Shown piece by piece: positions 37,353 to 50,600 of a stretch of DNA of 64,000 bases. Source of the stretch: Tigriopus japonicus (Eukaryota > Arthropoda > Copepoda > Harpacticoida > Harpacticidae). The position numbers and the translations under genes were made by a program. The notes under the pieces are model-generated. The model did no database searches, had not been told where the DNA came from, and saw only the letters and a program-made list of their open reading frames with translations. The DNA is taken from the NCBI GenBank assembly GCA_010645155.1, contig CM021317.1, forward strand, positions 13,076,451 through 13,140,450, written 5' to 3'. Within the stretch, counting starts at the first letter, position 1; the number at the start of each line of letters is the position of its first letter.

Positions 37353-40306
37353 CTTTTTTAAATTTTGTTCACTCATTTCAGCGAGTCGATCGTGATGTTG
37401 TGTCTGGGGGATTTCAGGGAGGTTCCAACTTGATGTTTGAGAATCAAACCAACTTTGGCACAATGCCGTTTCCGTTCCCCTTTATATATGTCCCTGGGGA
37501 ACTTTATGATCACATCAATTGAGTTAGTACTGCCCATAGAAAGTGAGAGAGAGAGAGAAAGACCAGAGCCACAAAAGCTAATCCCAAAGACTCGGTCGCC
37601 GATCTCCAACCACTCTTAACGTCTTTAGTTGGAACTGCCGGATCGAGTTCGAATCGGCCAAGTATGGAGTTGAAACACCTAAACTCCCTGGGATATTGAC
37701 GTTCAAACAAAGCCTTTAGAAGATCAAGCCTCTCCTCTCTCTCTCCCTTGCATTGGCATTCCAGACCCCGCATGAGATGACGAGGAGTTGGTTCTTTCAG
37801 CCCAGTCTTAAAGTTAGTTAGTTCCATTTGAAAATCGAGGAATGATTCCGCCGTCCAATTGAAATAAGTAAGACATTGCGACCAAGCTCGACTGGAATGA
37901 GATAACTGAGGGACTTGCGAAGGAAGAGAAGGGGGCATTGCCAAGAGAATAGCTCAGTGGGGGACAAGAAGGCACCTCATTACAAGAACACAACCAGACA
38001 CTGACGAGAGTAGTAATTTCTTCCTTTGCTTTGAGAACTTCCTTCAACCGAATGCCAAACGGATTGATCTACGTCCGACAGCTCAAGACTTTAAGCTCAC
38101 CATTGGGACCAAATCACCTCATTACATGGCCAGTGTTCAATTTGCAAAGATGCCTGAGTGTCCCAATGTCAAAAATCATGAATTTTTTTTATCAATGAAA
38201 ACCTGCTTTGAAGGTTTGGTCGGGTTAATGTGTGAGGCAGAAATCAAAAAGAGAAATCACCAATGATGCCAGTATAAAAGCAGAACTTGGGTAATTATCA
38301 TTGATTTATTTGAGATGCCATGTCCGTAGGCAGGGGGCTTATGAGGAACCTTAGCGGAGAAAAACAACCGCTCCACTCCATTCGACGTTTGAATGCTGCT
38401 AATAAAGAGCTCTCACGCACTACTCCAATTGAAGCACTTTCGCCAACCCCTTTTAATACAGATACAACGAATTGGATTGAGTTAGCAAGTATAGAGAGTT
38501 GTTGTTTAAACCTCAACATTCCCGGAAATAAGGACCAATCTTGCCCAGAATCCGTCGCTATTGACAAGTCCATCAATTTGGTGGCAATGTTGTCTCGTTC
38601 GTGATGTGCTTCGTATTTGTCCAATGCCATCTGTTCAAAATAATTAGTGAAGCTGGTGATCTTTTTCCCGATAATCCGTCATATCCGAGTAATGACTCAT
38701 TTTAATCCATGATGCAAATCTTGCTCCAGTTTATATATTTTGTCATGACTCATCTCGTACTTTTGTGTCCCGCACTCACATTTGTGTCCTTATGAATGAC
38801 GGGCATAGTAAGTACCATGTTTGGCTCGTTTGGCCCTCTCAATAGTTAGTTAGCTGGACAGGGAATTGTACTGATAATCCTCTTTGTCTGGAAATCAATG
38901 AGTGAGCAGGGGATGATGGACATAAGTGTGACTCAATCCACGTGATCTGCCAAAAAGTGACTGAATCATCTCCAGATGGTGGCATCACCGAGCCAACCTA
39001 ATCCAATTGGTAGGAACAAGCTCCAAACGAGATGAACCTGATGTATTCGCCTTTAACGCATTCATAAATACGTGCTCCCAAGGATTGTTACGCGTCTATC
39101 CAAACCAAACGCGCCAACAGTGAGCCAAACTGACAAGGGCCCCCAAAGCCGACAGAAGATAGAGACAGCTAGAGATTCAAATGGAAGTGGAATCAAGATA
39201 TATGATCAAAGGAAATTTGCGTCACTTTCTCTGTATGACTTCATTAGTCGGCTCTCATCCACAGGCTGGTTTCATTACACGCTTTCAAAGAGCAAAAATC
39301 CTCCCCCACAGAGAGCAGCTCACTCACACGTTCTTCTCCGTACGTAGTACTAGCTCTGTCACTCGATCAGTTACTTCTTCACTCTTGGTTGCTTTAAAGC
39401 TAAACAAAAAAAATACAAAAGGTCTTGCAGCCAGCCAAACAGCAGGAAAGCAAGCCCATCACCACCTTCCATGGAGTTCAAGCTGAAATTAACAGCGTTG
39501 TCGATTCATTTCGAAAAATCTCCCTGGGAGCTATCGCTGTGGTCATGAATGGGTATCAGGCGTGATCTGTCTTCATTTGTCCATGGCTCAGAGCTCTTAA
39601 TTGCTACCGATGAAAAGAACGAACACAAGTCAACCCCGTGAAATTTGCCGCTCAGCTCAGTGGGGATTTTTTCTGAATCCCAAAACCCTTCTCATGAGAA
39701 GAGAAGCGAAGAGTGAACTTAGCTTCAGACTGAACAACAGACCTCCTCGAGCTCGAATTTCAAAGGCCGCTAAAATGCTTCCATGAAAAAGATGAGGGTT
39801 TCCAATCAGCGAAAGTTTCACACCCTCAAGCATCTTTAATTTGGCTCAAGAAACCTCCGATCTCTGGACAGTTGGCTATTAATGACATGACTAAAAGAAA
39901 AACGGGGAAATCCTCCCTCAGATCTTCTGGTATCATACATCATGTTGCCCTTTGGTTAATTGTTCTCAAACATGCCCTTCCCAAGATCACAAGACTCATA
40001 AATACGGACTCAATAAATACGTACATACATATATTCCAATCACAAATTTGAGAAAGAGATAAATAACGATCTGGTTGGAAAAACGTTCGGTTACTCGAGA
40101 ACGAATATTTGGAAGCACTTTTTTTAAATATGACAAATGGCTTTTGGTCTCGGAAATGCGATGGAAATATGAACAATGGTTTGGAAAGGAAATGATCATC
40201 AACTTTGGAGCCTCCTTTTTCCCCTAAAGACAAAGAGGAGTGATATTTCAAACCTAGAGTCCTTCCCATGGAGAGGGATCGGGATTGTAAGGAAACGAAG
40301 GAAGGA

Positions 40307-40332
40307 AGCAAGCAAGCAAGCAAGCAAGCAAG
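40307..40332. repeat. (GCAA)n microsatellite
   Basis: Six units of GCAA preceded by GAAGGAAG. The minus-strand frame here gives a Leu-Ala-Cys repeat that is repeat-derived, not a gene. Confidence 0.92.
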
Positions 40333-41953
40333 AGAAGCAGTAGACGGGCATGAGAAGAGCCCCAAGTTTTGAGCTCATCCATAGAACACTGTAGTAGCGA
40401 GATCTATGGCTCATCCCTCAAAGTGTCTCCTCTTGAGCGTCTCCAACATTTTTCAGGTAAAACATGAAGATCCATGAAGGTTTGCTAGCTTCTCGAGAGT
40501 TGAAAGTTTTTCTTGCACTTAGTCAAAAAAAATTGATACCAGAGTCTGGGTGACGTTAAAACATCAACGTGGAAGACGTTTGCATATTCTTGATTGTCTG
40601 GTAGCAATAATCATTGTAGTAAAACAGTTGGCAATTTTCTCAGGAGGACGAAAAGTCTTCAAAGTTTATTGGTCTTCTTATTTTTGAAATGGTTTGTTTG
40701 TGCGTGGATAGATTTGCCATGATTTGGTGTGTGTTTATCACTTTAGGTGATAATTGTTTCGCGAGTGCTCACGGAAAGATTTGACAGGAAATCGACGAAG
40801 CGAAGATCGAATTGAGACATAAAAGTTGTGATTATCCTCTGTCACTCTCCAAGCACATGGCTTAATGCTAGTGCAGCACCTCATCAGGCCAGACAAATTG
40901 GCAGCCATTCTGCTTTCATTCGTGCCTACAATTGTCTCATATCAACAAATCACCATTTGTACACAATTATGGAAAGGCAGCAGCCAAAAGGTGGAAACAC
41001 CGACAAACAAACGAACGAATGAAAGAAAGAACCATCAAATACTGAATACGTACAAAAGCCGAAAGCTGCCATTCATCGATTGGTATTGGCTTCCAATGCA
41101 TTTCTAGATCTTGATACATACTACTGCTACTTAGATGCACTTGGTTGGCTAGAGGGAATCCATAAAATATCTATTAGACAAACTTACCCTGTCTCTCAGT
41201 TCAAGACCACTTTGTGGTCATTCCAAAATAAGTTGACGAGGGAAGAAAATGTCATTGGCTGCTCTAGAGAAAATAATCTTTTGCCAGCATTGTTGGTTGC
41301 CAGAAGACGCACAAGGCATTCCTCCCATCGACAAAGAAACCCATTGGGTAACCTGTACTTAGTTTGCCGTCGTGCTAACCTGCCATATCATAAGTTCGAA
41401 TTATACAAATGACTACTCCAAAACCAAGAAGATTGGGAAGTGTTTCTTACGCTTGTGGTCGCGGGCTTCTTTCTTGCATGTTCGAGTCAACTTCAATGCT
41501 TTTTCTCAGCCCATAATCATCAGGTGGAAGGTTTCATTTCAAGCATCATTACCCGGGCAAATACTCTTGTTAGGAAACACATTAAACTCTCAAATTCAGT
41601 TTCATTGCATGCTTGAATTCGTATTCTTAAGCTAATCATAGAGATTCAGAGTTTCTCCGGAGTTTTGAGGTCACAATATTTCGTAAAACGTCATTCGACC
41701 AAAGGGTACTAAGTTGCTGTAACGACATTGAATTGCCGCTTTATAGCTGCGGTCGTTGCCGAGACTTAAAATAATACGTCTAATAATTAGAGACGGGGAA
41801 AAAGTGTAAAAAACTAGGAAAAATTGTAAAAAACTAGCAAAAAGTGCAACTCAACTGAAAGTGTTTGAAAAATGGCTAGAAGTGCAACCAAATGTGCAAA
41901 AAGATCTAAAATTGTAAACCTTTACGATTTATTATTTTTAAGTTTTCAATTCC

Positions 41954-41970
41954 TGTGTGTGTGTGTGTGT
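41954..41970. repeat. (GT)n microsatellite
   Basis: Eight GT units inside the AT-rich island. Confidence 0.92.
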
Positions 41971-42324
41971 AATCGTGGTTTTATTTCTCTCGTAATATGA
42001 TGATAATGCAAAAGAATGTATGTCGTTAGCTTTGCATATACTCGCTAGTCGTCGACAATTTATAATAAAAAGGGGATAGAAAGAGGAGTCGGAAAGTTTG
42101 GAAAGTCGGAAAGGTTGAGCATTAGAACCTTGAGAAGAGATGTTGTTGTTGGTGATTTGGCGGCGACGTGGGCTACAAGGGGCACGTCTGCGCAAACTTC
42201 CTCGCAGCGGTGTAGGCGGTGTGTGTTAACAATGTGCCCCCAAAATAAGCACATTTAGAAACAAAAAAAAAAACAGAAGTTCCAAATAAATAAGGGAAAA
42301 AAATACCAAAACCAGGAGTTACCG

Positions 42325-42513
42325 ATGGACCAAAGTGAGTTAAGAACCTATTTCATAAGTCCTTTAGTTTGTGGGGGAAAATGTGGGAATGATAAATCGT
42401 TTAAAATAGAAACCGAAAACTTTGTTGGTTATAAAAATCATTATTTTCAAACTTCTTTCTTGAAAGTGCTTGTTTGTTTGTGTGGTGAATGTAAACTTAG
42501 CCTTAACCAATAA
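42325..42513 (+). CDS. small open reading frame with two cysteine pairs
   Basis: A 62-codon ATG frame in the AT-rich island encodes CGGKCGN near the N-terminus and CLCGECK near the C-terminus, a spacing that could form a zinc-ribbon-like fold. A donor-like site (ACCAAA|GTGAGTT) lies 11 bases into the frame, and acceptors (gtctttccag, ttttattgcag) follow at about 42540 and 42611, so the region could also be spliced. No family recognised. Confidence 0.18.
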   Translation: MDQSELRTYFISPLVCGGKCGNDKSFKIETENFVGYKNHYFQTSFLKVLVCLCGECKLSLNQ

Positions 42514-42699
42514 TATAATTATTAAACGTGTCTTTCCAGGCACAACACTGAAAAAGAGGAGCATTGACAAAATTCTAATATTTAGATTACACTGCACACT
42601 TTTTATTGCAGATCGAGGCAAACCTCGGAGTTAGAGAAACACATTTTCCATTTGAAGGCAGAAAGAAGGTCTCCGCATGAGGTTGTGAAATTATTCATC

Positions 42700-44300
42700 T
42701 GTCTTGTCGAAGTTAGCCTCAAACTGGGATATAACACTTATCGAGCCAAATTCTTCAGCAATGAATTTACAAAATAGTCCTCTAAAGTTTTACTATCAAA
42801 GTCAGTTTATTTAGTACAAAAAAATGCTTTTGCCTCCACACAAATTAAAACAATGGGAATAATCTTAGATGTGGCAGAAAACTGCTTAGTATAATGAAAA
42901 TCATTATTTTGGAAAAAACTGAAACGCATAAATTCCTGCAAATCAACGGCAAACGTATCAAACAGTGCATTTGCACTTTCTGCCCGTCCCTACTAATGAT
43001 ACATCTACCTATGACTTCAGTAATTGAGTTGTGTGTGCTTACTGGGCCTTCTAAAGTTCTTGCCCTATTGAGAGCGAGTCCTACGATGTTGATTACCATC
43101 TTTGTACGACTGACGAATTACTTATGGCCGTGCCCTTTAACTGGCGTCGTTTGCGGCTGGTTGACTTCCGAAGGTGGTTACTTTAATGTTGGGCAGAGTT
43201 TTGAAGTTTGAAGTTTCTTACCCAAAAATGGGGTCTAATTTCGCCAGACGTAATATTCATTTCTAGTTTTCAAATGAAAAATTTGGAATTAATTGTTCGA
43301 ATTGTTGGCCTGTCTTTGCACACTAAACACCGACGATAAGGCTAAAGCCAAATTTGCCGAAGGGCGACGACGTGACCCCACTTCTTTCGAAAGGTCAAAT
43401 TTTGATCTTTTCTTCGAAACTCCAGATCGTGCTCCACGATCTCCCAGAACCTCCGATGCCTAGACAAATGTGGAGCAATGAGTACACTGAAATGCAAAGA
43501 GCATCATCATCATCATCATCTTCCTCATTATTGCGAGTCAAAAGTGGTTTCATTCGAATTGAGCACTGACTGAAATGGAATTCACACAACTTTCTTTTCA
43601 GTAAATGAACTGGCTTAAGTTGGATTTGTAAAAAAACCAACAACATCCAGAATCCGAAGGTGATTTCATGGTATTCCAGTTCCTTTCCAGTTTTTTACAC
43701 CAATGAGTTATACACCAAAGATTAATCAGGCATGATGATAAATCACATCCGATTTGTAAGCGCAAAAAATCAGCACCAAATAAAAAGTCAAGTTACAAGG
43801 AACAATTTCTGTAAAATGAGAAGAACCGAATGTTTGAAGACTTCAACACTCGAATCAATGGACACCTTATAACAGCAAAAATCATCATCGCGAGTAAATC
43901 TCCTCGTCAGTCGGTCGGCAGCTGATTACGTGGCTTGGTAATTGGAGATGTGAAGAGATCAAACATGAAGCAAACTTGGAACGACAACAAAACGATATAT
44001 TTCTCGAGTGGTTTGAATGGAGTATGCTCGTTCGCCCACTTGTGGAGATAATAATGATGAGACGAAGGTTGGGCCCTCAGGGCTGGCACAAGGTTGGCCA
44101 TCCAATGCTTCCTGACTAACATGCGGAAAAGCAGCACACGACCAAAGAATCAAGGTATCGTATTGGGGCGGGGAAACACCAAGATGAGTTCGCGAGTTCG
44201 ATCAAGATCTGGCAGTGTCTGTCTGATGCGAGTTTGATTTGAGTCCGAGAAGCATGTCTGAACAATTCTGTTTGAGTAATCATGTTTTTCTACGAGTACA
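42700..44300. other. intron segment, no supported gene
   Basis: AT-leaning at its left edge, then ordinary sequence with a CAT repeat. Nothing else stands out before the hAT element. Confidence 0.5.
43502..43520. repeat. (CAT)n trinucleotide repeat
   Basis: Six CAT units. Confidence 0.88.
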
Positions 44301-44306
44301 ACTGTC

Positions 44307-44314
44307 GTCCGTAG
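44307..44314. repeat. left target-site duplication of the hAT element
   Basis: The sequence GTCCGTAG directly abuts the left terminal repeat and is repeated exactly at the other end. Confidence 0.8.
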
Positions 44315-44670
44315 TAGAGCACTATAGTTTTGGACAAACTGAAGTGACTAAAATGTTGATGGCAGAACTCCAAATGGAACATAAGTGTTTTCTGGTGAAT
44401 TTTGGCATAGATCATGTCCGAATTACCTTTTCAGTAGTCAGATTTCCATGTCAATTTGAAAGGGACTTTACCGATAATTTCAACCAAAAACCACCACAGG
44501 TCCATTAACAATACTCAGTCAACATTTCAGGCACTTTAGTTTGTCCAAAACTGATGATTGACCGTTGCAATCCTCAAATATATGTGTATCATGGGAACGG
44601 CGAGCTGTTGCCGCATGAAATCAACTAGATGGCGCACTGTATGACCGTACTCTGTTATTATAGTGCTCTA
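44315..44670. mobile_element. hAT-type non-autonomous DNA transposon (MITE)
   Basis: The 356-bp element starts TAGAGCACTATA (44315-44326) and ends with its exact reverse complement TATAGTGCTCTA (44659-44670). It is flanked by a perfect 8-bp direct repeat, GTCCGTAG, at 44307-44314 and 44671-44678. An 8-bp target-site duplication and terminal repeats starting TAGAG (consensus YARNG) are the hallmarks of the hAT superfamily. Inside, 44326-44359 and 44519-44552 form a second inverted repeat matching at 31 of 34 positions. There is no transposase frame, so the element would depend on an autonomous relative elsewhere. The intact duplication suggests a fairly recent insertion. Confidence 0.8.
44326..44552. 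repeat. internal inverted repeat (hairpin) of the hAT element
   Basis: Arms 44326-44359 and 44519-44552 pair at 31 of 34 positions around a loop of about 159 bases. The arms share AGTTTTGGACAAACT and AATGTTGA. The left arm sits directly next to the terminal repeat, while the right arm is about 106 bases from it, so the element is asymmetric. Confidence 0.8.
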
Positions 44671-44678
44671 GTCCGTAG
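44671..44678. repeat. right target-site duplication of the hAT element
   Basis: GTCCGTAG, identical to 44307-44314, directly abuts the right terminal repeat. Confidence 0.8.
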
Positions 44679-44679
44679 T

Positions 44680-47600
44680 GTAATGCTCTGCTTAGTTATT
44701 GCTGTTGCTGTTAGTCTAAATCTTCTCAAGGAGCCACTCAAGTTTTATGTGGTAACGACAAACCGGGAGCAAGAGACACAGACGCACACACCATAGGGCA
44801 CGATTGTTGGATGAATGCAAGCATAAAAACTGTGATTAAAAGCTCATTTCTCTTTTTGATTCACTTGAATCATCGATCACAAAGGAAAATGTTGTTGCTT
44901 CAATGGCATGTTGTGCTCAACGAACGGAAGAGGGAAATTACTAATTCGTATCCATACAAGTATCACAGTTGGGCAATGGCTCGCTTCTTGTCCATTGGAC
45001 AGACCACTATCCACTAAGAAAGATTTGAGATGCACTCCATGGTAAAATGAGCCCGAGCCATCCAAGAGACGAATATTCTAGTAGCGTTGTTATTATCACG
45101 GATCATTCCAAGAGTATAAACAATCCCTCTGTTGTGGAAGACATCGGCTATGATCATGGTTGGTCAGAGTGTATCTTGTGTTAAAGTCAACAAGACCATT
45201 TCCAATGAGCTCGTGATGGATGACGGATTAAGTTACTAGCAACTTTACATTAATGGTCTTCCCCTCTCGGCGTGTTCCTGGCCGGGCTAATTTATGACAA
45301 AGACCGAAAACGATAAGGGAAATAAAAGTCCACAATCAGCCCTAATGGTCAAGTAATTCAGGTGAATTATTGCTTATGGCCAACCACGGAAGATGATGCA
45401 CCCAAAGATGCCGATTGGACAAGATAATTTTGGCCTGGCCACTTACCGAACCAAAGTGAAGAGCGACCAAGACTAACCACGTAGCTCTAGCTAGCTCAAT
45501 GTCTTTCAGGGATAGATTAGCTTTACGAGACTGAAGAGAGAGAAGAAAGGAAGGGGAAACTCGTTTCACGGAGAAAACGCGTAGTGGTACAACGAAGTCT
45601 GCACGTACGCTATGCATGTGTGTAGTATGTGTGTATGCACTTCGGCATTGGGCCCTTGGACCTCCCAATTGGAAACTCAATTAGAATCACTTTGACCGAA
45701 AGCCGAGAGTGGCTACAACAAGCCATCCCACAAGACCGATTCTGTAGTGTCCAATCCTCGGGATCTGGAGGGATATCTACGTATCTCTCTATCAGACAAG
45801 CTTTTAGGGATCGCCACTGACTTCATTTGGCGTATCAAACTTATCTCCACGAGGAGAATCTTTTCTTTCCATTTGATTCCAGATTGTCAAGCCGGGAGAA
45901 TGAGGAGGGGGCTGTTGATTGCTCTTTATGTTGAACGTATTTTGTTTTGAACAAGTTCGAATTTGGTTGATGCCGTTTACAAGATCACGATCTTGTCGCT
46001 TTCTTGATTCAGTCATTCCGCCTCACTCGACCATAGAGTACTCTTTCCACCTACCTACTCCCCAGTGAGTGAGTGAGTGTATCAACCACTTTATAACCCA
46101 CTAATCTCAACCACGGAGCAGAAAAAAAACCATCGCAATGTTTCACAAGCACTTACGCGAGTCCACTTTATCGAGAACTTTAAATCACATTACGAAGAGG
46201 CCGAAAAAGCCCAATGCGCCCGGGCTCGTTCGACTCCTCTTGTGAGGTCTTTAAGACTAACGGATTGTAGCCCGTGGCTTTGAAATGGCTGTCGACAATC
46301 AAGCTCGCGTGATTAGGCTAGGCAGTCAAAAGATATCATGATAATTACTTCGAGATCATGACGGAGGGAAATCGTTTTTGCTCGCACCAACCAACCATCT
46401 ACTACTACCTACGAGGTAAAGAAGGTTCAAATTAAGAAACAACCAATCCGAACAAACTTTGACCACAAGCATCATCCTCATCAGTAGAACAAAAACGAAG
46501 TTACCAGAGTTGTTGAAACTAGAGACGCTAGTTGAAACGGGACAGCACGTCAAAAAATGATTTACCCGCTTCCAACAAACGACGAGCGTTTTTGCTTAAT
46601 GGCATTGTGCCATAATCCGATTTAAGCTGGCTATGAACGGATTAAATCATCCAAGTTTGGGTGCAAGTTTTAATCACTTTAATTAGGGATTTTTCCTGAA
46701 TTTCAAATGGGATTTAAACCACCCTCCTTTCAACTCCTTCGCTTTTTCCTCTCCTCTTTTCCTCGACGTTTCCCTTTTCGCTTCTGGATCAACAAAGCCT
46801 TCGTTCCATTTTCTATTCCGAGAACTTGAATCATTACACCCTTCATATTTTTCAAAGATGAAAGGTACAACAGTGGAGACAACAGGACCTTTGATACGAC
46901 TACTTCCACGGTTGCATGGTTGGGAAAGATCGGCAAGGTCAACCTTGGCTCTTGGAAGCCAAGAAAAGGCTCGTTCAACTTGGATTTATTGGGCAACATA
47001 TTCGGAACTAAGTTCCCGTGTTATTAAGGCTCGAGTGAGTTCCTTATTCAGGAGGAAATACTCGTACTACGTGTTCCTTGAAACCTTACCGTCTATGAAA
47101 TTCTCGGGCGAGTCCAATTCCGTTGAAAACTTCATTTAAATTCAGATTAAAATCTTTTTCCACAGATATTTCAGCTCGAGGGAAAAAGGGAAGCTTACTG
47201 CTTCTGAAAGGGGATTTGATATTCTCAAAGACTTGAGCGTTCTCAACGCAAAGCCTCAAAGTGCGAGTTCTTTTCGGGGGTCTTTCTCTAGATGATGCTA
47301 AGATGACTTAATGAATCGCATTTGAACTAGGAAAGAGGGGGCGATGCAAAATCTTTGCAATTTCCTTTCAAGAAATGGTAGAACTTTTTTTAAAAGAAAA
47401 GACGAGATAACCACTAGTTTTATTGAAGGGCGCTCTACCTGAAATTGAAGTGGGCACTAAATTAGGACTCACTTTTCAAGTCCTCATAAATCCTGCAAAA
47501 CCTTATGCATTGCATACAACAAACCCGTATCCTGTTCCATTGATAAGAAATGCTGTTATATTCTGTGTAGACAAAGCTTTACCCAAGGCAATCAAAAACA

Positions 47601-50600
47601 TTTTTGATGATCAATTCTCCACCACTCGAATGTGGCCGACCTTGCATCAAAAAAAGGAGAAAAAATCGTAGTCTTCTTGTGGGTCATTCCTCGCGTTTCA
47701 TATGAGCTTGAGTTATGGACTATTAAAGACCGTTTTATGCGTTTTCGGCCCGGGAGCGTCTCATCTTGGGATTGGAATTCAAAACGACTCCGGGATCTGA
47801 CTTTCATTGCCCTGGGAAAACAATACCAAATACCTTATTGGAACTGTCTTGGGTCTAAAAAAATGGGCTGGCAGGGAAGGTTCAAAATCGGGTGCAGAGT
47901 GTGGTGAGTGTTTGTATGATTGCCGCGGACGAGCGCAGACAATAGATTGCAGAAACCGATAGATGGAGATCTCTTGATAACAAGCCAAATGCATTTGCTT
48001 GCCCACCTGGATCAACCTAATGCAATACTACGTACACTCGTCGAAACTATCGTTGTCTCTGACTGGGGTGCCGATTTCATTCAAGAGTCCAGCACATTCA
48101 CGAGGACCATTTCATAAGTGGCGGCTCAATTGAGTGCCAAAGCAATCTACTCGGCCTCCTTCCTCTTTTTCCTAGGGACTCCTAATAGAGGAGGCGCATT
48201 TTCATTAAGTGCCAAAGAGTATCCATCTCCAACGGTTGAAAGCAAAACGTGATTTCCTGATAAGAGTGATTGAGATATGCATGAGATTCTCGATCCCCTC
48301 TCTTTCCATTTCGTTCATTCTACTCGACTCATTCTTCAATCCAATAAAAGCAATTGCCATTGCATCCCAACGAAGCCATGGTTCCGATAGTGGCACCATG
48401 CCAACAAAAACAGGAGAGCGACCATTGACTGTTTGACACTTTGTGCATTAGCCAAATGAGATGAACCCAAAAGCAAAGATGGTGGCTGCAAGTAGGTACG
48501 TAATCTATTGAATTGAAAGCACAAAACCGGTACACAACAGCAAATGAACGAGAGCTCGTCTTGTTGGCTATTTGCGAATCTCACGGTTAGGCTTCACGAG
48601 CGAGTCCTTGGGCGGTGAAGGTAGTAATGTAAGATTAATGATTGTTTCGCGAGACTTGGATTGATAGTCTCTCGTCTTGTCGTGCAACGAACCAGGATCT
48701 GGATATGAATGCATGCTTGCTAGCTTTTAGGAACCGGCATCTTGTAATGTGCCAAACACATCTTTTGAAATCGATGAACTTGGAGTGGGTTATTTTTCAA
48801 ATTCACACCTAGGCCAAAGGCGCGTTGACAAATTTCAGACACGACAAGGGAACACTGTAACCGCCATCAACGCCAACCATTGCCATCGGGTGACCAATTT
48901 AATGGCTTCCATGTGGAAACTCGAAGTTTACTCCGACTCTTGAAGCATGGTTTCGCGGTTTTTGCGGATCGGGAAACACCGCACAACCACAACCAAACTC
49001 AAAATGGTTTCAACTGTTGATGATGGTACGCCTACAGATTCGGAGAAAATCGAATCTGATACTCGAAAATCAAGACATCCGTACTTTGTGCGTCGTTTGG
49101 AATAAATGAGAATTGAATTGAGTTGACAGGAACATTGAGCAAGATTCCTTCGCGATTCACGTTTCTTGATAAATTGTCCACAAGCTCAGTGGTCTGCCAA
49201 ATTCACAGCTACTTTGGCTTTGTGTGTGGTCAGCCCACCGTCAACGGGTATTGGTATTGAAATCGCTAAGGCATCTATTTGATCTTTTGGGCGCTTTTGG
49301 CATTCAACCTGTCCAAGTGATGTATGAGCCTCCGTTTATCTCGCCCCATTTCCAGAGGTCAAGCAGCCTGCCGAGACAGAACGAAGCGGCAGCACCCAAT
49401 CCCGAAACAAATCCGAAGATACTACACGATTCACATCGATGTAGGGAGCCTTTCTTTAATGCATGCCAAACTGATGGTCGTTGGGTAAGGAGGATTGGTA
49501 GGTAGGTCGTAGGCGTAGAAGAAGTAGTTGTTGTTGTAGTAATAGTAGCAGCAGCAAGACGAGTAAGTAAGAGGCTGTTCACAGCAACACTTTGTGGGAT
49601 GGGATTGATCACCACGATAGAGTTGTTTCCAACTCCTTGGATTTTATGGAGATTGAATGCACGAACGCCCTCGTGATTTATGTCACACCAAACCCAAGAT
49701 TGTTTCTCGTCTTCCTTGGATTTGGAGTTCTTGCTTTTCGAGTCAAAGATCGAGAAAATGGAGGACAGTTCAAAGTTTTCTAATGAAGCAGTCTTGGAGA
49801 GCCAAGCTGGATGTTGAATAAAATATTAATCAGGACGCTCGTTAAGGGTTTGGGAGACTGATAGTGATAAATGCACTTGCCAAGCCGCCCAATGGACGGC
49901 AGCTTTATCCTTTGAAATGTAAAGTGATCATTACTCTTCAGATTTGGGGGTCATCAGTCAGCCTGATCCCTCAACAGCTTTGCCCAGTGTTGCCATGACC
50001 AAAGATGCAATCCGGCACCATTGGTTGCTTTTTCAGCTCACCGCTCAAGCCTATGTTTTAAAAACCTAACGACCAATACGTCCAAAGGGTGAACTCGAAT
50101 TGCGTTTTTTAAGAGCATAAGATTCACTGAAAGGAAAACGGTGAGCAACCCTGAGTTCGTAGGTCAATTTCGGTTCCTTGACAAGCGATGCATTGAGAGG
50201 TCTACACATAGAAGGACATGTTGAAAAATGATGCTAGACCACTTGACGAGAACCAACGAACTCAATTCCATGTGGAGCGAAAGCTTTTAGCCATTACATT
50301 GGTAGATTACGTCTGTACGTCAAGGCCGTTTGCCCAAACCTGAATAAGTTAGGGTAGACCACCTAAAATTGCATGAGTGAACAGGAATTTGAAATCCGTG
50401 AGAGATATAATTGGTCCAAGTAGATTGATTGTATCCATGTAAAAAGAGGACCCCAGTTTGAACCGTAAGGAGTTGCATGTCAGCATGGGTTCCAGGGGAT
50501 TTGAATCCAAAATTGAAATCGGTAAAAAATTGATCTCATCGCCGTGAAGCGAGGCGGGGTACATCGTGAGCCCTACGTACATTCGTAGGGTTCGTACTCG

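Larger units (their letters stand above)
34050..41640. other. intron segment, no supported gene
   Basis: Many short frames, including a 138-codon minus-strand frame at 34720-34307 and a 144-codon one at 37944-37513. Neither shows a domain or clear splice context. Low-complexity tracts are listed separately. Confidence 0.5.
41650..42650. other. AT-rich island with degenerate tandem motifs
   Basis: This stretch is clearly richer in A and T than its surroundings, with long A runs (for example around 42260-42305). Near 41815-41900 a unit of about 21 bases recurs imperfectly (gtaaaaaactaggaaaaat, then gtaaaaaactagcaaaaagt). A (GT)n tract lies at 41954-41970. It could be an old insertion, but I found no terminal repeats or target duplication. 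Confidence 0.5.

Noticed and set aside
37640..37670. tRNA-like GAGTTCGAATC motif (another near 23630)
   Set aside because: Only the T-loop-like string is present. There is no matching acceptor stem, D-arm or anticodon arm around it.
43395..43646. Minus-strand frame with a run of aspartates
   Set aside because: Derived from the CAT repeat.
43959..44153. Two overlapping minus-strand frames near 44 kb
   Set aside because: Both are equally open and neither has a domain or convincing splice sites.
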